Part shown: positions 1 through 11,700 of the stretch, piece by piece
How the letters are laid out: each line of letters starts with the position of its first letter
Position numbering within the stretch: position 1 is the stretch's first letter
From: Gymnothorax reevesii
Taxonomy: Eukaryota > Chordata > Actinopteri > Anguilliformes > Muraenidae
NCBI GenBank assembly: GCA_029721435.1
Contig: CM056583.1
Location: forward strand, 50,633,620 to 50,697,619
Length of the DNA: 64,000 nt
Direction of reading: 5' to 3'
Program-made: the position numbers and the translations under genes
Notes under the pieces: model-generated
Told to the model about the DNA's origin: nothing
Seen by the model: the letters and a program-made list of their open reading frames with translations, nothing else
Databases searched by the model: none

Positions 1-2190
1 ATTCATCAACTTGTTCTTAAATGGATGAATCCCATCTCCTCGTGAATGGAGAGCGCATGCCTGTTGAGCCTAATTAACATATGATTAGCAAAGGTAACTG
101 CCCATCAATGCCCATAAAAGGGCATGAAACTGCAGGGCCATGGGCAGGCACGGATTTCATACAGAGGAAAAAGCAAAAACAAAATGTCGAAAGCAAAAAG
201 TAAATCATTTGAAGCGCAGTCTGTAAAGAGAGAGAGAGAGAAAAAAAAAAAAAAACTTTCGTAGTTCAGAGGAGGTACTCCTGCAGGAAAAAAAAAAAAT
301 CCAAATCGCTATAATTTTTTTTTTTTTTTTTAATTATTATTTTATGAATAGTTAAATTTATCCACCCTAGTTTTTAGGAGTACCATCAACTGTCTGGATA
401 CAAACATGCGCTCCATAAAGGCAGTAGTTTACCACAGTGCGTGCAAGATAAAATAACGTCTTAGTATTGGACTGAGGGTCACATCAATGGCTTGATTTAT
501 TATTTATTCACAGATGAAGTCCCGCAGAGCCAACCTGCAACAGAACCAGACCCGCTTACAGCATTACCTCCATGCGTACTCAGTCCTGTGCCTCTCCTCG
601 CCGGATCTTGGAAGCGGCGTTGGACAATCAAGAAAGGATACCAGACACGCTCGATAAGATTGCCTCAACACTCGCAACCATGTCCAGTACACTCTAATTG
701 AGAATTAAAAAAAAAAAAAAAAAGATGTGCACTGAAACCGGTCTGTCCTCATTTTTGAGGTGATGGACTTAGTTGTTTGTTTAAAAATCTGACTGTTTGA
801 TTCAAATTGCAATATTAATGCAACTTTATCCACAAACGGGCAATTAATTGCACCCGAAGTCGAACAGCGAGCCCGCAGTCTTGTCCCATCATTGCGTCAA
901 GCCGCATATCGTCGTGGTGTAGTGGCTGAGGGGAAAATGGCACATCACGCTTCATAGCGATGTGTGGGACACAGCAGGCCATGATTATCCTACAGACCTG
1001 TAATGGTGAGGGAGAGTCATAAATTAGCAGATGCAAGGAGTTTGATTAAACCTGACTTTAGTCTAAGCGGTTTTTATAATAAAAAAAACTCTTCAGTTCT
1101 CTTTACATACCTTCTCCAGTTTGTACAGCAACCTGCCACCTGCTGCGTCCAAACACATCCGACGTCCCTTCAAAATGCCGATGGTGGAACTTGTGCGTGC
1201 ATGAAACTGATTAGCTATATGAAATCTGAGGGTTGGTCAGTGGTGTCATTAACCAGGGGGCCAGGGAATATCCTCGATCCCATTATAAAACAAATCAAAT
1301 TAAGATCAAATCAAAAGACACTTTTGAGGGAAATTGAAATTACTAAAAAATACGTACCAATGAGTCATGCGTCACCAGCTGCTCCTTGTTCGCATTCCCA
1401 CGGAGCTGTTTTGCAGTGTTGGTATATTTATTTTAAAATAAAACATGCTCTGTAAATTACGAAAAGAAATAAATGACAGAAATATCACTGTAATATCGCG
1501 TTTTAATGAACTGCACAATAGAAGACAACATAACTAATGAGCCAACATGTCGACATTGGAATGTGCGCAAGAGTACTCCTAAGTGTTCGTAGGATTTGGA
1601 CAAGAAAACATTCATGAATGCCACAATCTTTGTAAAAACTTTGTAAATAGGACTTAAGAACAAATTGGTTCGTATGAACGGTTTGTGAATGAGGCCCACT
1701 GTTCTTGGATGAAGTGGCATTCTACAGATTGACAGCATTTCCTTTCTCTCTCTATGCATAGCTTTTCCCATTATTCTGGTACAAGTCGACCATTGGCTTA
1801 CCTGTCCAGGATGTTGTTCCAGAACTACCAAAGCCATTTTAGATTTTTTTTGGGCAAACTTCTAGTTCATGTTTGCCAATCTTGTGGCTAACCCCCTATA
1901 TTTACTTATATATAGCCTTCCCTTGATTGTTGACCTTAGCTGAGGCAAGTCCTGCTGTTCTTTTCATGTTAGTCAGAGTTTCTTTTCAGACCTCCTAGAT
2001 GATGACCTAGACTCTTTAAAGGAACTCTCTGTTACTGGGTACATTGACACTGATTCCATAGTTCTGTACTTGTAAACTGTGTCTGCGCCAAAAATTCCCA
2101 TGAAAATACACACAGTAATAATTTTAGGCTTGTTTTTTGAGAGGAGACCTTGATTTTCAGCCCGCCCACAATTAGGTCCAACTTCCGTGG
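1..2190. other. Left flank without a recognised gene
   Basis: I see no coding region here. The short open frames lack recognisable motifs. The stretch contains several A/T homopolymer runs (around 241-255, 288-298, 317-332 and 709-723). A segment near 1650-1700 reads like the end of a fish PIF/Harbinger-type MITE (text 'gaatgaggccc' at 1687-1697), but I could not find a matching second terminus. Confidence 0.4.
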
Positions 2191-2199
2191 GATTGACAC

Positions 2200-2213
2200 T
2201 GACGTCATATAAA
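2200..2213 (+). promoter_or_regulatory. CRE directly abutting a TATA box
   Basis: A perfect palindromic cAMP-response element, TGACGTCA (2200-2207), is followed without a gap by TATAAA (2208-2213). This lies about 114 bp before the ATG of the decayed THAP frame at 2327, a plausible distance for a core promoter and 5' UTR. The motifs are seen directly; promoter function is inferred. Confidence 0.45.
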
Positions 2214-2326
2214 GAACGAGACGAGCTCAGTGGAGCCGTTTTTCTATTACTGCCTAAGGGACACCTACTGCAGTAGATTTATAAAATCGTTATTTCCTCG
2301 CGAAATTTCGGGAAACGGCGGAGCAA

Positions 2327-2660
2327 ATGCCTACCAGATGCACTGTAGCAGGTTATAGTAACGTATCCAAAGGAGTCAACTTTCGACGATATCCAAATGA
2401 TGAAAAAATAAGCAAAATTTGGGTGTCTCGGGTGAAACGGACTTGGGCAAAATGGCAAAGACCAAGCAACAATAGTGTGATCTGTAGCGACCAGTTCAAG
2501 GATTCCGACTTCGAGGATAGAGTTTTGGTCTGAGTTCGCGATGAAAGAGAGGAGAAAAATCAAGCCAGATGCCATCCCGAAAATCAAAAGTCCATTCGAG
2601 GAGAGAAGCACCGAGGAAAAGGGGAGAAAGAAGAGCAAACCAGGCACTGAAAAATGGAAG
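2327..2660 (+). pseudogene. Decayed intronless THAP-domain protein fragment
   Basis: The frame from the ATG at 2327 reads as a THAP C2CH zinc finger: an MPTRC start, an RRYP segment around residue 20, a conserved Trp at residue 32, then a VICSDQF block near residue 52. Two zinc ligands are damaged: the second Cys is Tyr (AGYSN) and the His after the CS pair is Gln. The frame stops at 2531-2533. A basic tail typical of the region after the finger (MKERRKIKPDA) resumes in another frame at 2541, so there is a frameshift near 2515-2530, and that frame stops around 2660. Because the finger is not split by the usual intron, it is probably from a P-element-like or other THAP transposon, or a retrocopy. 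The family assignment is uncertain. Confidence 0.6.
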
Positions 2661-2745
2661 TAAATGACAGTAGGCTGCTAATGAACAATTACCACGCATT
2701 AGCTACGCCAGCGCTTCAGCAGGGCTTTCGTTTTAGACACTATAG

Positions 2746-2841
2746 AGCTTAATAGAGCGCTGGCTGCGACTAGCTCTTAGCTGGCTTTGGCTTGCATTCC
2801 ACACATTTAACGCCTTCTCTTCACCAGCGCTCTATTAAGCT
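2746..2841. repeat. Perfect 18-bp inverted repeat (hairpin)
   Basis: AGCTTAATAGAGCGCTGG at 2746-2763 is repeated as its exact reverse complement at 2824-2841, with a 60-base loop. It abuts a small MITE starting at 2842. It may be the trace of another inserted element. Confidence 0.7.
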
Positions 2842-2941
2842 GCTTTCACACCAGACGCAAAAAGCATTTATTCGCATCTTGGCATTGACTTTGAATGTAA
2901 TCTGTCGTACTAAAAATTTGTTTTGCGTTTAGTGCGAAAGC
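2842..2941. mobile_element. 100-bp MITE with PIF/Harbinger-like ends
   Basis: The left end GCTTTCACACCAGACGCAAAA and the right end (reverse complement GCTTTCGCACTAAACGCAAAA) form a 21-bp terminal inverted repeat with three mismatches. There is no coding capacity and no clear 3-bp target duplication, so the superfamily call is tentative. Confidence 0.55.
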
Positions 2942-3770
2942 CCTTCCCCCTAGCTGCTGCTGCGTGTCTAGTTGCATGCTGCCTCTGCATCTTGACTCGT
3001 GTCTCGTATTCTAATCTCTTTTGCTTCATCAGATCATATTATCGTTTTACTCTAGCCTGACCAAATGCCATACATAATCTAATGACCTTGTTGGATGTCA
3101 GCTCAGGAGAGCATAATAAATGACGTCAAATCGACAAAGTGTAGCCTAGCACGCAGTTTGACAAACTCACGAACAGCTGATCGAGGAATTAGATTTTCAT
3201 AACAGAAATCTGGGTCATACCCTTTAAAAACGTAGTACTTATATCATTATAAATGGAGAACGAAACACCGGGATGATGCGTTTAGCAGTAGCTTTCGCAG
3301 ACAACGAACGCGAGTGAACCACGGCTCTCTAGCCCATTCAGCGTGTCTCTGATGGCCCCTTAAGAAAACCAGTGTAAGAGTAAATTAAAAAAAAAAAAAA
3401 CATATTGCCAATTTTTCTTTTGCTCATAATGTAAATCATACCAGATTTGAAGTTACTAAGCACTGGGGTGACAAAAACATGTAATGAAGTCATCGAAATG
3501 ATATTTTTACATGCAGTTGTACATACCGGCAATGCAGCAAATTGGTCCTGACTTCTTTATATGACGTTATGCTGAGAGGGTGGCATTATCGATTGCAGTG
3601 ATTAAAAAGGGGCGTTCCCCGGGCAAGTAGAAAGTTGCTGATTACTCCAAAACGGTTTGATATTACGGGAAATGACTGCCATGTTTTTTTTCTGGATGAA
3701 AAATTACACGAAGAGAGCCTGTTTGTGAAATTTCGCCCTCTTGACGCTGTAGTTCCTTTAAGGAATTTTG
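2942..3770. other. No recognised gene
   Basis: A second TGACGTCA occurs at 3121-3128. Open frames around 3586-3979 on both strands are not recognisable except where they run into the Tc1 fragment from 3774. Nothing else is supported. Confidence 0.4.
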
Positions 3771-3773
3771 TTA

Positions 3774-3950
3774 GGCTGGCCACTCCTGGGAAGGCTCACC
3801 ATTGTTCCAAGTTTTATCCTAATGTTGAAACTTCTCACTGCGGTTTGCTGGAGTCGCAGAGCCTTAGAAATGGCTTTCCCTTCCAGACTGACAGATGTGT
3901 TTCTCATCTGTTGCCAATTTTTGTTGGATGTGCGGCTTTTTCCCTACTTC
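3774..3950 (-). pseudogene. Tc1-like transposase N-terminal fragment
   Basis: On the minus strand the sequence encodes a degraded version of the Tc1 paired-like helix-turn-helix: a GKAISKALRLQQTAVRS block followed by KLGT and SLPRSGQP. This matches the recognition-helix and linker region of fish Tc1 transposases. No catalytic domain accompanies it and no termini were found, so it is an old truncated relic. Confidence 0.65.
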
Positions 3951-4654
3951 GCATAACCAGACAGGCTCTATTAAAGTGATCTTCGCATTCAACAGGGCTG
4001 GCAGTAATCATTCCTGGGCGAGTCCAGAGAAATTTAACCCATTATCAATGAAATTTAACTAAGAGGATTACTTTTTCACATAGAGCCACATAAAGTTGGA
4101 TGGCTTCTTTGCTTCAATAAATGAAATCATATGAAACCAATTTTTTTTCTTTACTTCGGTTGTCTTTGGGCAATTAAAATTATTTTGAGGATCTGAAAAT
4201 TTATTCCCGACAATTATGCAAATACAAGAAAACGGAAGAGGGCAAATACTTCGACACAACACTATACTTGCGCAAGTAATATCACAAGTAAAGTGCAGTG
4301 CACCCTGCTGCATATAGCACTGCGGAGCTGAAGACCAGTTTTAGTGAGCCTTCTAACCACTGTCCACTGCTGAAATTACATCGCCCACAGATGCGAGAGA
4401 AAATAATAGCAAGGTTTATAAAGAATGCTTCTAAAAGGAGGAGAGGATTTGCATATTTTACCCTCAACGGCACATAGCACAAGATTTGAGGAATCAGGAG
4501 GAATTTCTGTGCAGAAAGGGCAAAGTCACAAGCCTAAGTTGAATACCTGTGATCTCCCAATTATTTAGACAGCACAACATCCAGAACAGTTGTTCATCTA
4601 TAAGTGATAAAACCACACTGGTGCAAGATTACTCTTGCAAACCATTACCAAATA

Positions 4655-5184
4655 CACTGCCCGGCCAAAAAAAAAATTAATGAACAAATTCTAGAATTGG
4701 ATCATTATTGCGGTAACTAATATGTTTCAGCTAGCAATAATCATTTTTCCCCTGACTGAAGAAGCGCATCGCTACTCATTTCTCAAAAAATCATGTCGGA
4801 AGACACATCCCTTGCTGGTGGAAAAGATGTTACAGTATTTCAGAACAGGCAACTTATTGGCCTGTATTTAGCAAAGAAACTCATGAATGCAAAAACAAGT
4901 ATGAGGAATCATTTTCACAAACATATTTGCCACCACAAAGTCCTGATCTTAGACACAGTAAAAGTTATTGGGATGCGCTCAAGAAAGACCACTGAGTGGT
5001 TCAACCATTATGTCGAGAAGACAAGATCTCGGCCAAAAATTATGGCATGTATGATCGAAAATAAATGTTCTGGCATTGCATATAGTTGTCAAAACAATGA
5101 CAAAATGAATTTGCACTGTAATCAAAGCTACAGGGGTTCCAACTAAATATTTGTGTGCGCGACTTTTTTTTTGGCCGGGCAGTG
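4655..5184. mobile_element. 530-bp Tc1/mariner deletion derivative
   Basis: TA dinucleotides (4653-4654 and 5185-5186) flank an element beginning CACTGCCCGGCCAAAAAAAA and ending with its inverse, TTTTTTTTGGCCGGGCAGTG. An internal open frame at 4793-5146 (117 codons) may retain parts of a transposase, but no DDE motif is visible. TA target duplication plus matching ends identify a Tc1/mariner-type element that lost most of its transposase. Confidence 0.8.
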
Positions 5185-5337
5185 TACTAGAATAAGCATC
5201 AACAAATGTCAGTTAAAACTTCATGGTGCAAAAACAGAAGCCATTCTTTAAGTCTTTTTATACTTTATTTTTTCTGTCATGGGAACTTAAAGTGTCCAGA
5301 GGCACCATTGACTTCTCTAAGCTTGGAGGCATAAGCA

Positions 5338-5520
5338 ATGGATCATCACACAGTGAAAACGAGAATGTGGTCAGATGAATTAATATTGAAGTCTTCAAGA
5401 AGACATGGATGCCATGTACCCCAGAACAAAGAGGAGAAGGACAACCTGGACTGTTACCAGGAAAAGCCATGCTCTGTCACGGTACGGGGTTGTGTCAGTG
5501 CCCTCAGTCAATCAAAAATG
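5338..5520 (+). pseudogene. Tc1-like transposase catalytic-core fragment
   Basis: The plus-strand frame carries WSDE (first catalytic Asp), then KEEKDNLDCYQ and a degraded VTVRGCVSA block that corresponds to VMVWGCISA in the Tc1 copies at 17.5 kb and 50.9 kb. No termini are apparent. It lies just 3' of the last thap6-like exon, in the opposite orientation. Confidence 0.6.
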
Positions 5521-5551
5521 GAAAGGAGTAAAAGTAAGATATACACGAAGT

Positions 5552-5785
5552 TCACGGTTTAATTTTCTTTTTCCTGGAGTTGAAATCAAGCCTCTTTTTT
5601 GACTCTTTGTTTGTGATGTTCTTCCTCCTCAGATCCGCCAGAAGACTATACACTGCGTTCTTTGCCCTTCGTTCTCGGTCCTTCACATTCCTCATCTCTC
5701 GCTCCAAACTCTCCACCCTAGCCAAGGCGTCATTGAGTCTGGCCTTTAGACCAGAGAGAGATGAAGGCAATGCATAGGAGTGGTC
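5552..5785 (-). CDS. thap6: thap6-like terminal coding exon (HCF-binding motif and coiled coil)
   Basis: After acceptor TTTTTCTAG the exon opens with DHSYALPSS, containing the HCFC1-binding tetrapeptide DHSY. It continues into a strongly helical charged segment ([19 protein letters not shown], then RERRAK and LLADLRRKN) typical of a coiled-coil dimerisation region. It ends with a short basic tail and TGA at 5554-5552. Confidence 0.82.
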   Translation of the reverse strand, partial: DHSYALPSSLSGLKARLNDALARVESLEREMRNVKDRERRAKNAVYSLLADLRRKNITNKESKKRLDFNSRKKKIKP

Positions 5786-8700
5786 CTAGAAAAAGGAGGC
5801 TGAAAATGTTATGAGTGATGTTTATGTCACATCACTCACAGTCACGGCTGTTTGGTGCATAATAAGTACAGGTGTGTCACGCATTCTCAATCTCATCACT
5901 TTTCAATCTGACTGCAAGCACTGTCTCTGTGTGTAACACATATTTAACATTGAAATCCAATGTCACAATGTTTCCAGCTGTGCATGCATATACACAAGTA
6001 TCTGAAAAGAATGTTAGAGAGCAGACACAAGCAAGAAAAAGCAAGCGTGATAACGAGAGGAGAGCAATTCAAGTGAGATGACCTGAGAATATTTGCACTA
6101 GATTAGTGGAACCCTAACCACGCAGTGTATTCCTTCATGTAACCAAAATATAAAGTATGAAGCCCTTGTAACAAGCGGTTGATCAGATCTCGTCCGCACA
6201 AGATAAAATTCCTTCCCATCGTTCATTTCCTATCCACTTTTCTTTAACCTCGACAGAAAATGTCATGATGTTACAAAAAGACATCAAGGGGAATTCATAA
6301 CTTTGGAAAAGATAACTGCGCTTTTATAGAATCCAAATGCAGTTACTAGACAATGTCATCACGCGCCTCTTGCCCTTCGTGTTTATTTGTTTTCATGATT
6401 GGCCAGATGGACAGCTGTCACTTTAAAGGCAAAGAAAACAATTGGTACATTGGCTGCCCAAAAAAAGCACATTGCCCTTACCATTCAGACATATTTTTGA
6501 GTCATGTTTTGACAATTCTTTTAAATGACTAAATTCCCTCAAGAGCATCAGATGTATACTTTGTTGGTGATTCGCCATGTTTGTTGAAATCAGGTAGCCT
6601 GCTACGTCACCTAGCCAACAGAACTCTTGTTCAAGGGGTTACAGATGAAATACAACGTGGCTATTGTAAGCAAGAGTTTGTCCAATAAATCATGTGGGAA
6701 TAAGTATAATTACAATGACAAATTATAAGCTGACATAAGATTTGGAGAGCCTACCTGTTCCACCTGTAACTGATGCTGACGTTCCTCCAGCCTAGCTAAA
6801 GTTGACTGGCATCGTCTTTCAAAATCTACCAATATTTACGAGGGGATTCAATTCCATATTTTGCGTAATAGTGCTCCTTGAAACAACTGGGTGAAAAAGT
6901 GGGCAGAACGTAACCAGCGTCTCTTCGTCGGGACGAAGTCCCATTGTATGATGTTGTGCAACCACTTTCATAACAAGTCAGGATTTGCTAAGGGAAACAT
7001 GAGCAAGCTTATGCCCATGGGTAGGTCCAAGTGTCCTATTTTGTTGGGGCAAGCAACAGCCGAATACAGCGGCATTATGACTGATTTTATCGCTTATGTT
7101 CTAAATAATGATTGGTGATATCAAACCTTGATCATTCGGCGTAAAATTAAACTGCAGCACAAGTGATAATCAAGACTACTGTTTGTAAACACAAAGATCA
7201 GCTGATTTCCCGGTGGTAAGCGGATCATAACATCCGGAACATTGCCACATTAAGTATTTTTTGATTGGCTAAAATACACGGAATGGTGGCATCCATGAAC
7301 TTGTGCTAATGAGTAGCATTTCAGAAGGTTTGATGTTTGATTACTCGGTACATAAAAATCCACAAAAAATATTCATGGAGCAAGACGAGCGTGTACTTTT
7401 ATTGGGTAGTAGCTGAAAGAAATTTTGTTTTTGCCTTTAAGTATTGCTGCCTCACAGAATTGTGGAGTGGCGTAATTTCCTTTCATTTTGTAAAGGATGC
7501 TTCAGTGTACCCAATGCTGAAGGAGATAAATTTGGAAGCACTGAAACACCTTTCCTCAACATTTAGAGAATTCAAACACAAGGATGATGACTGCCATATA
7601 AATCCTTATAGGCCACTTTCTAGGAGTTAGGAACTTTCCTAAGCCAAAAAAAACTATTTGAACAAAGCCAGTTTCATGTTCAGTGACCTTGACCTTTGAC
7701 CAAGGTGAACCTAAGATGGTGGATGCAGATAGTCATTAGTATAAACACACCAAAAGTATGACGCCATTGTGCCAAGTGGTTGCTGATATCTTGTCCACGC
7801 AAGAAAGCATGACGCGAATGCTAACGCTGACAGGGAAACCAGGGTAAAACATATAGGTGCGTCCTTCAAGTGACCTAATGGCATTGATGTACTGCGAGAA
7901 TCTGACCACGACTATGATGCTCACAGCTGTTCGAAGCATAGTTAGCACACATACTCACTTCATTAGGCGGAGGTTCAGTCTTTTTGAAATGCAGACAACA
8001 GTTCACTGCCAGACTCTGTTCTGCCTTCCGTGAGGTTCGCGTTGTCCTGGTTGCCACTGCCTACAGTGTGAGAAAAAAAAACAACACTTAACAGCTTGAA
8101 CAGATTTAAATATCAAATAGTTTAAAAAAAAAAAAACCAAACAAACAAAAAGAAAAATAAACATCTTCAGCCAGTGACATTGACCAACTGTCAAATACTC
8201 ATAGCCTAGCGATACGCCTACTTTTTGGAGATGAGCCGGGAAATTGAAGACAGATGGTTTGACACCATCTCGAATCCTGACAGTTTGACCCGTCCTGTCA
8301 AAATCCTCCGGCTTAAAGTGCTCACTACACAGCACAGTGGACTTCCCAGCGGAAAAACCTTCCCTTCTCAAAGCAATTTCCCACCGCCTCCTCAACTCCT
8401 TCTCTTTGGGAAACCTTTGAAAAGTGAGTAAAATGTGCAAAAACTTAGCTGGCCAGTCAGATTCATAATGTAAGTCACTCAGCCAGAACGAGAAACTTGC
8501 CATAAAAATCTCTTTGGGGAAAGAAAGGGAGGAGGAAAAAAAAAAAAAAAAAAAAAAACACCAATAAAGCCAACATTAACTGTAGATAAAAATATCAATT
8601 ATGGGCAAATTAGCTTAACGGTTAACTTATTACAAAAAATTATGGCCATTACGTCTCAGCTTTCAAAAGAAAGCAAATAAGGTTCCTCAATATTTTGAGT

Positions 8701-11700
8701 TTGTAAAAATATTTTGCGCATATAAATTTAATCTGCATGTGTAAAAATTTTCTGTAACAGTAGAAATATTTTGCGTATGTGTGAATAGGTCTTGGGCTCA
8801 GAGTCTCCATGTGTAAAAAGTTTTTTTTATAGCTATAAAAATATCTTGCCAATTTGTGATTAAAATTTGTACAGGAACAGTCCCAACAGTTAGATTATAT
8901 GACGTTTGAGAAACAAACACAGGCATTTCCTATCTGCACACGAGACAATTAAGTTAGGCTACAAGCAAGGAACTACAAACCACAAACAAATTTTGATCTT
9001 TTCTTACACCTGAGGCTGACAAGCCAATCAGCATGTTGCTCACTGGCAATACAATCAGAGGAGGTCACACTGTTCAAATCAGACAGCAAAAGGTTCTGGC
9101 GCACTTCCGAGAGGAAAACAAGTCATGATGGTGCCTTCTCGTCTTTTTGGTCAGCTAGCTGAAATAATGTCCAAACGTTGTGTGACAGGATGCACCTCAA
9201 ACAAATTAAGGAATGAAAAAAATCATTACTTTCTAAGATTCCAAACCACAAAACTGAGCCAAAAAGAGGAGAAAAGTGGCTTTGGGCCTGAGGATGTGAG
9301 GCAATGAGGTGCCAATTCATTCAAAAGTCTGTCAAGAACATTGCAGTGCCTGTGGAGTGTTCAATAGCACAGTGGATCGAGGACAACTGGAGGAGCCTGT
9401 CGGGCCTATATAGCTGGGAATGATTGTACCTTCTCTTCCTTTAGTTAGCCGCAATCAAGTTTGTTAATTTTGGATTGAGAAAAAATTGAGTACCTGTACC
9501 TTTTCCAAAGTTTTCTCCCTCAACATGGTGAATTATATTTGGACGATGCTCCGAGTTTATTACCCATACGCATTTACGGAAGTTAGATAACTGAATTTGA
9601 CATTTCAGGTGCTCGCATTTGCCGTAACGGACATGAAAATAAATGCAGTTCTTGCAGCCTAAATCTCAATGGCAATAACAGTGAGTAAGCCTTCCATTCA
9701 TTTGGAATGCGTGCACTCTATGATTATATCACGAATGATGATGCTATACAAATCAAATATTTCAAATAAAAATGTGTTTTCATTTACAATTTTGCATCAT
9801 GTTTGGTGTTTTTAGCATTTCAGCTAGCAGATCAATATGACAAGACGGCACTATCAGGGCTCGTTTCCCCCTCCAGAAGTCCTACAAACTTTTGCCCACG
9901 AATTGAACATCTTCACTTTGTCTATTTGGATTGTCAGTCAGCAATTTACGGATTAGCTAGTCATTGGACAATATGCTGTTTTGCAAATCAACCTCGGGTT
10001 TAAAATAAGGGTCAACTTTTGTGATTCATAGTTTGTAGCTTGAAACTCCAGTGTTACATACACAGATAGAAAATTTGTGTGTCCATCTCTCAGACCTTAT
10101 GGATCCTTACTCTTCAATATATTCCTACAAAAATTTTAATTCCACATAGACAAAAAAAAAAATTCCACTACTAGAAAAAACATTTCACATGTGCACATAA
10201 TATCCCTGTACACACTTCCATAAAATATTTCTAGAGCTATATGAAACTTTTACACATGCATATTTTCTGTGTGGAAAAAGTTCTGTACACAGCATAAAAT
10301 ATTTTCACAGCTACAAAATGTTTTTACTCATGCACAAATTATATTTGTAAGGGCAAAACTTTCAGGCATGCAGAAAATCTCTGCAGCAACTAAATTTTTG
10401 GTAATACATGCACAGATTATACACGTGTGCACAGAACTTTCACAAGCTCAAAATATTAAAGACCCCAGCCCTAATGACAATTCCTCATCTGGGTCAAATG
10501 TCACGACAAACCCTTCAATCGCGGGTACTTCGTAGGCCTAAACCATCTATCAATTCAGATCAGCAAATTCGACACAATTGTAAACGGCTGTCATAAAATT
10601 CCACATAAATGTTAGCCCCATTCATGTGCCTCCGAGGGCTCGTTTTAACATTGACGTTTACTGGCCCAGTGGAGTCACATGCCATGCCATTGACAAAACC
10701 AGGAAATCGCCAGACACCACTTGTCTTTTACCGCTGCTAGCGTCAAAACGTTCTTTTGTTTTACCTTGTGTCTGGCATCGGCGTAATAACGACATATTAA
10801 AGATTCGTTAGGCACCAACCATTCATCATAACTCCCTTTCGTTCCGAAAAATAAGTCTGGAAAAGGCAAAACTTCACCCCAGAAATCTAACTTCCTGCCC
10901 AGAATCGTTCACGGCACAGCCATGAAATTGTGACATGCACGCTGATTGGCTGGCGCTTGAGAGACCTGGCAGGTCTCTCAAGAATGTAGAGATGGCAATT
11001 TCGAACTTGTGAAACAGTTTTGAAACCTTTGAAACAACCACTGTTTCGAAATGTTCTGAATTGTTTCAAAACCAGATTTATTTCAGTAGTGCATAGCCTA
11101 GTGGCAAAAACTTTTACTGCAGCGATTAAAATGTTTTGAAGTGAAACAAAACACATGATCATTGCCGATCGGAGCAGGAAAAAACATTAGTGACGTGACA
11201 AAAGTTCTGATTCAGAGTCGTAAACCCGTGTCAAACCCGGAGTTTCGAACATGTTCGAAACCATTCGAATCTGCGTGTCAAAATTGACATCTCTACAAGA
11301 ATGAATGGGGCTACATAAACCCGTGAAGACCGCCTGACTAGCAAGCTCTGAAGTAATTAATCATCAAGCAGCACACTTCTAAAGATAGTTTTCCCCATAA
11401 AATTCAAAATTTATCAGCTGCGGGTTAAGCCTACATCAAGTCTTTACCAGCGGTTCTCAACCTCAGACCCGTTGACTACACAATGCTCCCCAGTTTTTGT
11501 TCCAACCAGGAATAGAAATTTAAGAATCAGTGGGCTGGAAATTGGTGTCATAGCTGAGAAATGGTCACTAAATCTGCACAGTATAAAATTAAGAATGCAA
11601 ACCCAAATCAAATAAATGATTACTCAAACCTGATTTGTGTTTCTTGCAAACAGAGAACACTTGTTCAGAAATCTAATAAGTAGAGATGACAATTTCGACA

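Noticed and set aside
916..960. Sequence resembling a tRNA internal promoter (tggtgtagtggctgag)
   Set aside because: No matching second promoter box or cloverleaf could be formed; no tRNA gene is supported anywhere in the window.
492..1837. Several open frames of 70-150 codons
   Set aside because: No domain, no splice-supported extension and ordinary AT-rich composition; regarded as chance frames.
6891..7118. Plus-strand frame with W...LCNHFH resembling the second half of a THAP finger
   Set aside because: Spacing and surrounding residues do not fit THAP well, there is no first half or acceptor, and it is antisense within the thap6-like intron.
8003..8503. Long minus-strand frame of 166 codons taken as a single exon
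   Set aside because: Only 8222-8414 matches THAP sequence; the remainder is intron read through. Splice sites and phase with the exon at 12169-12248 explain it better.
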